Assembly (NCBI GenBank): GCA_039105265.1
Contig: JAPFFF010000047.1
Coordinates: 310,001-374,000, forward strand
DNA length: 64,000 nucleotides
From: Tritrichomonas musculus
Lineage: Eukaryota > Parabasalia > Tritrichomonadida > Tritrichomonadidae
Direction of reading: 5' to 3'
A model generated the notes under the pieces. That model had not been told where the DNA came from and did no database searches. It saw nothing but the letters and a program-made list of their open reading frames with translations. A program made the translations under genes and the position numbers. Positions 57,466 to 64,000 of this stretch are shown piece by piece; within the stretch, counting starts at the first letter, position 1, and each line of letters begins with the position of its first letter.

Positions 57466-60400
57466 ATGACAGGAACTTATTCAGCAAGAGATATTGAACT
57501 TTTAACTCGAGCAGCTCGAGGAAATGGGACTGGGCCTGGAGGAAATAATGAAGAAGAAGAAAATGGAGAAAATCCAGGAGGACCAAATAACAATCCAGGA
57601 GGAAATGTCAATATTAATACTTCCCTTTTTGTGAAAAAAAATTCTGATTTTACATATAATTTGACAGCCCAAGGAAAAACAATTTTTCAAGCATTCAAGC
57701 CCCCGACCGAGGAAGGTGTTGTCCCTCCAGCTGAGATCACACAAGATATTGTCGCACAGTTTCGAGGAGCTGTTGATTTTTGTGATGATGTATTGTATCG
57801 TGGACGTTCTCTGGACGTGATTTTTTCTGAGATAGCTAACAGCGGAAGTCCTGGAGGTAATCCCGGAATTGGTGACGGAACTGAGCTGACTCCAGAGATG
57901 CTAAAAAACCTAAGCGATATGTATGAACAGATCAATAACCTTAGGGCTTTTTTGAATATGGCAGAAAATGAAGAATCAAAGCAAAATCCTTTCGTAAAAT
58001 ATCATTTTGGAAAACATGATTTTTATTCCGAAAATTTCGAGAATTCAGATAATTTTGTCGCTGAATTTCATGGTCCTGTCAGATTTCAGGAGCCAATATG
58101 CATCGATTCAGTTCAGTATCTTCGAGCAGATGGAAATCATTTCTTTTCTCAAAATCAGATTATGAAAATGGAGGCCATAGCAAATATCGCATATAAGTTA
58201 AAAAGTCTAGATTGGGCATCTGATGATGATGGATCAAAAACTGTTATCTTCTCTGAGGATTTCATTTTTGGCAAAAGACTTATTGTTAAGGATCTAATAT
58301 CAAACGACTATTTCGTGCTCAATGACGTCGATCATAAAATAAAACAAATAGCGAATCAGACAAAAGAAGTCGAAAGTACATTGACAGAGAGATTAGATCA
58401 AATCCAAAATGACCAAATTCCTGCTCTTATTAGTCGAGTAGATCGTCTCAATGACTGGTCATCAGAAAGTGCTGTTCAACGAGATGATGCTTCCGAACTT
58501 CAAAATTTTTCATTTATATATAAGCCTCTTGACGAATCTCTTCGTCCTGCTCGGGAGAATCGCGTGATGTATGCAGATGAGGTTGGCCGGCAAGTTGATA
58601 AAATGAAAAAAATTACACAGGAGATGATCCGCTGGGTCAAAGACGGTCCAGTTCAAGAGTATTTAAAATTTCCAAATTCAGTTTTTGTAGCAGATGCATT
58701 TTTCAAAAATCCAAAGGATAATACCTGTTTTTCGGCTATCAGATTGAAGAACACTCTAGATGACCTCAGTAAATGGTTAGACCCTGAGACAGGAATTCTC
58801 AAGGATGGAAAACTCAGATATAAAAAAAAGATAGATGCTTCTCAGATAGGAGAAATGTCATTTGATCAACTCGGACAAAATATTGATATCTTGCTTAAGA
58901 AAACAGAAAATCTGAGAGAGGATGCTGGGATTGGGTCAAACACAATGATTTATGCTACTTCAAAGTTTCTGAGAGCATCCCAAATCGTGGAGGCTTGTTC
59001 GTCATATCAAACTCTCTCAGAGAAATTAACCAAATTTTGCTCTGTTTGTGATTTTGTGAATGTTGATTATGGAAAAGGAACAGATCATAATTTTCGAGAG
59101 TATATATCGTTTGACCGACCCTTGCAGTTTCATGTCCGAAAACTCGACTCAGATCAACTCCCTGAGGAGGAGAAATACCAGGCAATAACGTCATCGGAGA
59201 TGTATCGACAGCTAATGGATCTGACAGAAAAATACAACGCTATGGATGGAGATATGGATAATATGAACCAGACAGTTCTGGATTTGGACGGTAAATGTAC
59301 AGATCAGAAATCCGATCTTGCCCTGACAAAGAGCGATATCGCATTGCTGAAGGCTGACTATGAGAAGACGAAGGTAGAGTTATCAAAACTCAAAACGGGT
59401 ATCGAAAAGGCCAAAAACGGCGTTACCCTAAAAACAAATCAAGCAAGTAGCGGAAGTCCGGTAAAACCAAAACCAAAACCATCACCGCAATCAACACCAT
59501 TCTCGCTGATGTCTAGCCCAATGTTATTAGCAGAAGGAGATGTTGAGACCCCTGCTGACGAGACAACAGACGAAAATCAAGAGGAAGAAATAGATTTTGC
59601 AAAAACTTTGGAAGATCAATTTGACTTTTTCTATTTTGCCGATCAAGTTTTGTTAGAAATGATAAATGATATTGTCGATAATTATTGTGATTTAGAACAT
59701 CTAGCTCAAATTCAGACAAATTCTATCTTGGCAGATGCTATGAAAAATGAATTAACAAAAACTCAGTTTTCAAAAGAAACTTTAGCAGGATTAGGATATA
59801 GTGTTTTTCGATCTGGTTTTGTTTTGAAAGGCTATTTGAATGACAAAAACAAAGAAGAGATGAGTATTCGACTTGACGGTATCGACGATGATCATAATCA
59901 TTTTTTAATATACATTTTCCATACAGAAGATGACAAAATCAAATTTTTGAAAGAAAATATTTTGTTCATTTTCGAAATAATAATTCATTCAGACGAAATT
60001 GTCGAACTCAGATCGAATATCGGAGGAGAAAATATCAATTATAATATCTCAACTTTTGGAAAAATCAAGACATTAAATTTGACTTTTGAAGCAGATATTA
60101 TTATGAGTGATAATTTAGAACCTCAATCTTATGTCTTTTATAGAGCTCCTCAAAATCCTATTTATAAACAATATATTGCTTCATTGGGTTCTGGAGGCGG
60201 AGGAGGAGGAGGTAATGTCTCTGTTGACCCAGAATTAAATACGAAAATTTTGACTATGGAAAGTCAGTTAGCGAAAATACAAAAAGCTTTTCAAAATACT
60301 AGACAAGATATTTTAGCAGAAACAGATAAAGGATTTCAATCTGAGAATTCTCCACAAACTTTTGAGATAAGTCCTCATGAAGAAACAATCACAGAAAATT

Positions 60401-60711
60401 TGACATTTAATCAAGTTTTGAAAAATTGGGAAGACGTAAATAAACATCAAATTGAATATTTAAATGGAGGTTTGACAGTTTGTTGGGATACGATAAATGC
60501 TATAGATGATGATATTTCAGAATTAAAATCATCAAAATTTGGAGGAATTCAACAACTCGAAGATAGATTAAAAGTTTTAGAAAAGAAATGTGAAAATATT
60601 GAAGGAGAATCTCCTAATATAACAACAGGAGAATTAACAATAGAAAATTTATTGAAAAGTTATAATGAAAGAATTATTATTTTAGAAAAGAAATGTCAAA
60701 ATATAAAATAA
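57466..60711 (+). CDS. Long fibre-like or spike protein 1
   Basis: 1081 residues from the ATG at 57466. After 15-20 residues there is a Gly/Asn/Glu/Pro linker (NNNPGGNVNINTSLF). A mix of beta segments and short coiled coils follows (ESTLTERLDQIQNDQIPALI near 305; LKADYEKTKVELSKLK near 635). A Pro/Lys linker (VKPKPKPSPQS) lies near residue 665 and a Gly run (GSGGGGGGG) near 910. The end carries two copies of a LEKKCxNI motif. Such alternation of trimeric coiled coils and beta domains is typical of virus and phage fibres. With the next gene it probably makes host-attachment fibres. Confidence 0.6.
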   Translation: MTGTYSARDIELLTRAARGNGTGPGGNNEEEENGENPGGPNNNPGGNVNINTSLFVKKNSDFTYNLTAQGKTIFQAFKPPTEEGVVPPAEITQDIVAQFRGAVDFCDDVLYRGRSLDVIFSEIANSGSPGGNPGIGDGTELTPEMLKNLSDMYEQINNLRAFLNMAENEESKQNPFVKYHFGKHDFYSENFENSDNFVAEFHGPVRFQEPICIDSVQYLRADGNHFFSQNQIMKMEAIANIAYKLKSLDWASDDDGSKTVIFSEDFIFGKRLIVKDLISNDYFVLNDVDHKIKQIANQTKEVESTLTERLDQIQNDQIPALISRVDRLNDWSSESAVQRDDASELQNFSFIYKPLDESLRPARENRVMYADEVGRQVDKMKKITQEMIRWVKDGPVQEYLKFPNSVFVADAFFKNPKDNTCFSAIRLKNTLDDLSKWLDPETGILKDGKLRYKKKIDASQIGEMSFDQLGQNIDILLKKTENLREDAGIGSNTMIYATSKFLRASQIVEACSSYQTLSEKLTKFCSVCDFVNVDYGKGTDHNFREYISFDRPLQFHVRKLDSDQLPEEEKYQAITSSEMYRQLMDLTEKYNAMDGDMDNMNQTVLDLDGKCTDQKSDLALTKSDIALLKADYEKTKVELSKLKTGIEKAKNGVTLKTNQASSGSPVKPKPKPSPQSTPFSLMSSPMLLAEGDVETPADETTDENQEEEIDFAKTLEDQFDFFYFADQVLLEMINDIVDNYCDLEHLAQIQTNSILADAMKNELTKTQFSKETLAGLGYSVFRSGFVLKGYLNDKNKEEMSIRLDGIDDDHNHFLIYIFHTEDDKIKFLKENILFIFEIIIHSDEIVELRSNIGGENINYNISTFGKIKTLNLTFEADIIMSDNLEPQSYVFYRAPQNPIYKQYIASLGSGGGGGGGNVSVDPELNTKILTMESQLAKIQKAFQNTRQDILAETDKGFQSENSPQTFEISPHEETITENLTFNQVLKNWEDVNKHQIEYLNGGLTVCWDTINAIDDDISELKSSKFGGIQQLEDRLKVLEKKCENIEGESPNITTGELTIENLLKSYNERIIILEKKCQNIK

Positions 60712-60736
60712 AAAAAAATTGTTGTTGAAAAATATA

Positions 60737-60743
60737 TTTTTTT
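60737..60743 (+). promoter_or_regulatory. T7 tract before second fibre-like gene
   Basis: ATATATTTTTTTGGG lies 16 bases before the ATG at 60760. Confidence 0.45.
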
Positions 60744-60759
60744 GGGCTTACAAAAAAAA

Positions 60760-63700
60760 ATGACGTCTCGGACAACAACATTCTTAGGAGATATAGAATT
60801 TCAAGTTAATGGACAAATCAAAAAAGGAAGTGATTTTATAACAACAGAAGATGCATCTACGATAATTACTCAAAAAATAAAAGAAATAAATCCTTCAGGA
60901 AATACTCCATCATTAGAAGGATATCCAACAACAGATGAAGTCAATACTGCTTTAGAAGAAATTCAGCAAAATTTAGACAAAAAAGCAGATATTGAAGATT
61001 TATATACTAAAGAAGAAGCAGATGCAAAATATGCTTTAAAAAGTGAGATTCCAGAAATCCCAGATGATTATGCGACATTAGAAGATCTTTATCCTTATGC
61101 TTTGAAAACTTATTCATATTCAAAAAGCGAAGCAGACACAAAATATGCTTTAAAAACATCTTTTCCTGATATGACTCAATACGAAACAAAAACAATAGCT
61201 GAAGGAAAATATGCATTAAAAAGTGATATCCCAGATGATTATGCGACATTAGAAGATCTTTATCCTTATGCTTTAAAAACTTATTCATATTCAAAAAGTG
61301 AAGCGGACTCCAGATTCTTTTTACAAACTGAATTTCCTGACGATTATATCACAAATACTGATTTAGCAGAATTTGCCAAGACAGTAGACCATTATACAAA
61401 AACAGAATCTGACAAAAAATATCGAGAAAAAAATGATTTAATATATGAAGAAACAGAAGATGTTCCTTTTGCTCATAGGAGAGATGAAAATGATATCTTC
61501 GAAGTCAAAATCTTAATGACTCGTTTAACGAGGCTTGTTGGGACGATCTGTGGGCAAGATGGAATTGTCCACAATTTTGAGATTTTGTTTGATTTTGACG
61601 TCAATCATCAAACTGGTTCTGATATTGAATGGGGTGTCGAAATTGACGGACAAAATTATTATGCTGATTATACGAAAGTCGCAGATGATGATTGGCGGTT
61701 TTTTATATCCAATGACAAAGAAAATTTTGATACCGTTTTACACAAAGCAGAAAAAATACTCAAAAAAGATGATATACCTTTAAAGGCAGATTTATATACA
61801 AAAGAAGAGGCAGATACAAAATATGCAAAAACAGAAGAAAAAATTATTGATTATGTTGAGAATAATTTTGCTCATCCCGAAGAAATAGGAGAATTCGCTT
61901 ATAGTAAAGAAGAGATTGACAATAAATATCGAGAAAAAAATGATTTGATATATGAAGAGACAGAAGCTATTCCTTTTGAACATAGGAGATATAGCGATAA
62001 TTCATACGATGTAAAAATCAAAATGGTTTGTCCGACAAGGCTTGTTGGAGAAATCTCCGGGCAAGATGGAGTTGTCAAAAAATTTGAGACTTTGTTTGAT
62101 TTTTACGTCAATCATCAAACTGATACTGATTTTGAGTGGGATGTCGAGATAAACAATATAGACTATCGAGCAAATTATACGAAAGTCGCAGAAGATGATT
62201 GGCGTTTTTATATATACAAAGACGAAATAAATTTCAATACCTATTTGCGAAAAGCAGAAAAAATAGTCAAAAAAGATGAATTTGCTTTGAAGGCAGATCA
62301 TTATACAAAAACAGAATCTGACAAAAAATATCGAGATAAAAATGATTTAAGATATGAAGAGACAGAAGCTGTTCCTTTTGAACATAGGAGAAGTGCCAAT
62401 GATAATATCGAGGTAAAAATCAAAATGGGTCGTTTCACGAGGCTTGTTGGGACGATGAGAGGAAATGATGGTTTTGTTAAGAATTTTAATATAATTTGGC
62501 CTTTTACCCCAAATTACGAAACAGAAGAGGACATTGAATGGGGTGTCGAAATAGACGGACAAAATTATTATGCTGCTTATACGAAAGTCTTAGCAGATGA
62601 TTGGCGGTTTTTTATATTCAATGACAAGGAAACTTTCCATACCGAATTACAAAAAGCAGAAAAATTGCTCATACAAGATGAATTTGCTTTGAAGGCAGAT
62701 TATTATACAAAAACAGAATCTGACAATAAATATCGAGAAAAAAAAGATTTAATATATAAAGATGCTGTCAATGTGCCTTTTGAAAATATCTTCGATAGTG
62801 GAGGAAGGTGGGAAGTCAAAATAAAAATGACTCGGAAAACTCATCTTGTTGGGACAATCTGCGAAGAAGATGGTGTTATCCATAATTTTGATTTTATATT
62901 TGATTATGATGAAGGTGTCCCTGAGAATAGCGAAATATATATCGATGTCGATATTGACGGAAAAAATTATTACGTCAATTATGTTGACAATGCGCCTGAT
63001 GATTGGCGGTTTTTTATAGAAAGCGAATCAAGAAATTTAGATACCAAATTAACACTTGCAGAAAAAATACTCAAAAAAGATGAATTTGTTTTAAAGACAG
63101 ATAATAATTTTGAATTAGAGAAATTTTTTGAGACAGCGATGACCGAGTTTATTCGAACAGATCGAAACAAAGATGCCTTGGACAGTCCGAGTCAATATCT
63201 TGGATATTTCTACTGGCCTGATAATGATTTTGAACTTGGCTTTAAATTCGATCTAACCAAGAGTGAAGATAAATATCTTATTTTACAATACCAAATGTCA
63301 TTCAAATGGGACTTTGTATTGTTTTTGAATATCGCAACAAAATCTGGTACGCTCATCGTCTTTTCGAAGCTTGGTGATTTTCAATATCGAATCGTCAAAA
63401 ATTTAGTCCTCAAGACAGAATTGGATACTGATAAATATCGAAGAGAAGTGTCAAAAGTGTGTTGTACTTTTGAGAGACCTCCAGGGTTTGATCTCGTTTC
63501 TGATGATTATTTGGAAGATCTTGGTGATTTTTCTGACGTTAAGTACTTCAAAGTTGTTAGATCAAATAATGATTGTCCTGTTGGTGAGATCCTTGGATAT
63601 TTCTTTAATTTCTTCCTCTCATTCAATAATAAAATTAAAGACGATACAGAATGGAAGATTTTTTATCCTGGATTTGTAGAATGTTATGATTCTCATGCTA

Positions 63701-63891
63701 GTGGTTCAATAACATTTTCGTATCTCGTAGATCAAAAAAAGTTGAAGTCCTATTCGAATATCCTGAATGTTATGAAGTTGTTATACTCTTTTATGATCAC
63801 TCTGGAAAACGTCATTTTATTCGAATTCTTCACCAAGCACAAATTGCTTTACTTGATGAAATTTATGGAGGAAAAGCAATACAGAGTGTGA
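60760..63891 (+). CDS. Modular fibre protein with YTKxEAD repeats and four head-like domains
   Basis: About 1043 residues from the ATG at 60760 (MTSRTTTFLGDIEFQVNGQI). Residues 75-230 hold repeats of the form YTKEEADAKYALKS and YSKSEADTKYALK, the short triple-beta fibre repeat common in phage tail fibres. From about 220 to 780 a domain of roughly 130 residues occurs four times. Each starts KYREKNDLIYEETE-like, continues through a TRLVGTICGQDG block and WGVEIDGQNYYADYTKV, ends in DDWRFFI and KAEKILKKD, and is linked to the next by YTKTESD. A distinct C-terminal part follows. The domain series looks like stacked receptor-binding heads. The upstream frame to 60742 has no ATG. Confidence 0.65.
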   Translation: MTSRTTTFLGDIEFQVNGQIKKGSDFITTEDASTIITQKIKEINPSGNTPSLEGYPTTDEVNTALEEIQQNLDKKADIEDLYTKEEADAKYALKSEIPEIPDDYATLEDLYPYALKTYSYSKSEADTKYALKTSFPDMTQYETKTIAEGKYALKSDIPDDYATLEDLYPYALKTYSYSKSEADSRFFLQTEFPDDYITNTDLAEFAKTVDHYTKTESDKKYREKNDLIYEETEDVPFAHRRDENDIFEVKILMTRLTRLVGTICGQDGIVHNFEILFDFDVNHQTGSDIEWGVEIDGQNYYADYTKVADDDWRFFISNDKENFDTVLHKAEKILKKDDIPLKADLYTKEEADTKYAKTEEKIIDYVENNFAHPEEIGEFAYSKEEIDNKYREKNDLIYEETEAIPFEHRRYSDNSYDVKIKMVCPTRLVGEISGQDGVVKKFETLFDFYVNHQTDTDFEWDVEINNIDYRANYTKVAEDDWRFYIYKDEINFNTYLRKAEKIVKKDEFALKADHYTKTESDKKYRDKNDLRYEETEAVPFEHRRSANDNIEVKIKMGRFTRLVGTMRGNDGFVKNFNIIWPFTPNYETEEDIEWGVEIDGQNYYAAYTKVLADDWRFFIFNDKETFHTELQKAEKLLIQDEFALKADYYTKTESDNKYREKKDLIYKDAVNVPFENIFDSGGRWEVKIKMTRKTHLVGTICEEDGVIHNFDFIFDYDEGVPENSEIYIDVDIDGKNYYVNYVDNAPDDWRFFIESESRNLDTKLTLAEKILKKDEFVLKTDNNFELEKFFETAMTEFIRTDRNKDALDSPSQYLGYFYWPDNDFELGFKFDLTKSEDKYLILQYQMSFKWDFVLFLNIATKSGTLIVFSKLGDFQYRIVKNLVLKTELDTDKYRREVSKVCCTFERPPGFDLVSDDYLEDLGDFSDVKYFKVVRSNNDCPVGEILGYFFNFFLSFNNKIKDDTEWKIFYPGFVECYDSHASGSITFSYLVDQKKLKSYSNILNVMKLLYSFMITLENVILFEFFTKHKLLYLMKFMEEKQYRV
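61393..63090 (+). repeat. Four tandem copies of a ~130-residue fibre domain
   Basis: The TATCGAGAAAAAAATGATTT-like start of the unit recurs near 61421, 61928, 62333 and 62732, giving periods of about 507, 405 and 399 bases. Copies are clearly diverged in protein, so the expansion is older than simple slippage. Confidence 0.8.
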
Positions 63892-64000
63892 AATTTGACG
63901 AAGACGAACATAATATTCTTTTTCAATAAATTTGTGGGTAAATGCAACTCCAGAAAATCATTTATATATCAAACAAGTAAGAGCAATATTGTAAATTACG
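63892..64000. other. Right edge of window, still inside the element
   Basis: Coding-like sequence continues after the fibre gene without a recognisable terminal repeat or host gene. The element therefore extends past the window. Confidence 0.4.

Larger units (their letters stand above)
37605..64000. mobile_element. Polinton-like capsid-bearing element (left part; continues past right edge)
   Basis: A run of compact genes encodes a complete-looking morphogenesis module: an A32/FtsK-type packaging ATPase, two double-jelly-roll-type major capsid proteins, a caspase-fold protease, a pVI-like amphipathic protein, an Arg-rich peptide and fibre-like proteins. The left limit is set by the first minus-strand gene and could lie a little further left; no terminal inverted repeat is seen. 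DNA polymerase B and integrase, expected of a Polinton, are not in the window and may lie to the right. Within the window the element looks largely whole, with at most a few doubtful places. Long open frames argue for a young insertion. Confidence 0.82.

Noticed and set aside
37605-64000. Tailed phage or bacterial contamination
   Set aside because: The fibre repeats are phage-like, but AT-rich eukaryote-style spacing, TAAA stops, Inr-like boxes, lack of ribosome-binding sites and linkage to trichomonad genes argue against it.

Overview
The window looks like nuclear DNA of a trichomonad parabasalid (Trichomonas/Tritrichomonas type). It is AT-rich with long AT-only spacers, and no gene shows a clear intron. 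It carries gene families typical of these protists: DUF3447 ankyrin proteins, BspA-like leucine-rich repeats, PP1-like phosphatases, giant coiled-coil proteins and calpain-like proteins. An Inr-like TCACATTTCATA lies 6 nt before one start codon. Many stop codons sit inside TAAA, the known trichomonad polyadenylation signal. The genus is an inference.

Host part, 1 to about 37.2 kb. On the minus strand lie the N-terminal 2181 residues of a giant coiled-coil protein (1-6543), a bacterial-type poly(ADP-ribose) glycohydrolase (6722-8002) and a PP1-like phosphatase with no in-frame ATG (8321-9754). A gene-poor stretch follows, with a 105-bp inverted repeat, a decayed unknown gene holding a flipped copy of itself, and AT-rich sequence. 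A catalytically dead calpain-like protein with a very long charged tail (13928-19375, minus) and an XMAP215-type TOG protein (19937-24361, plus) are divergently arranged. Next come a BspA-like LRR fragment, a Cdc123-like ATP-grasp/GGCT fusion, an ankyrin protein, a GT61 glycosyltransferase, an ankyrin-LRR-pseudokinase fusion (31174-33672) and a broken head-to-head relative of that fusion (34735-37179). A short repeat and hairpin block closes the host part.

Virus-like part, about 37.6 kb to beyond the right edge. This is a capsid-bearing element of the Polinton / Polinton-like virus kind, integrated next to host genes. Its genes are tightly packed: two giant helical-repeat proteins, a 20-residue Arg-rich peptide, a basic/acidic core-like protein, an A32/FtsK-like packaging ATPase, small acidic proteins, a coiled-coil protein, a one-pass membrane peptide, an adenovirus pVI-like amphipathic protein, two tandem double-jelly-roll-type major capsid proteins, a caspase-fold (C14) protease where Polintons usually have an adenain-type one, a small beta-rich protein and two long fibre-like proteins. 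No DNA polymerase B, integrase or terminal repeat is visible here; the element runs off the right edge. It reads as largely whole within the window, so it is probably young. Most of its genes share a T6-T8 tract just upstream of the start codon, and three carry a TCAGTTCATT box.

The most interesting system is this morphogenesis module: packaging ATPase, DNA-condensing peptides, membrane-active peptide, paired capsid proteins, a caspase-like maturation protease and modular fibres, with trichomonad-style gene ends.
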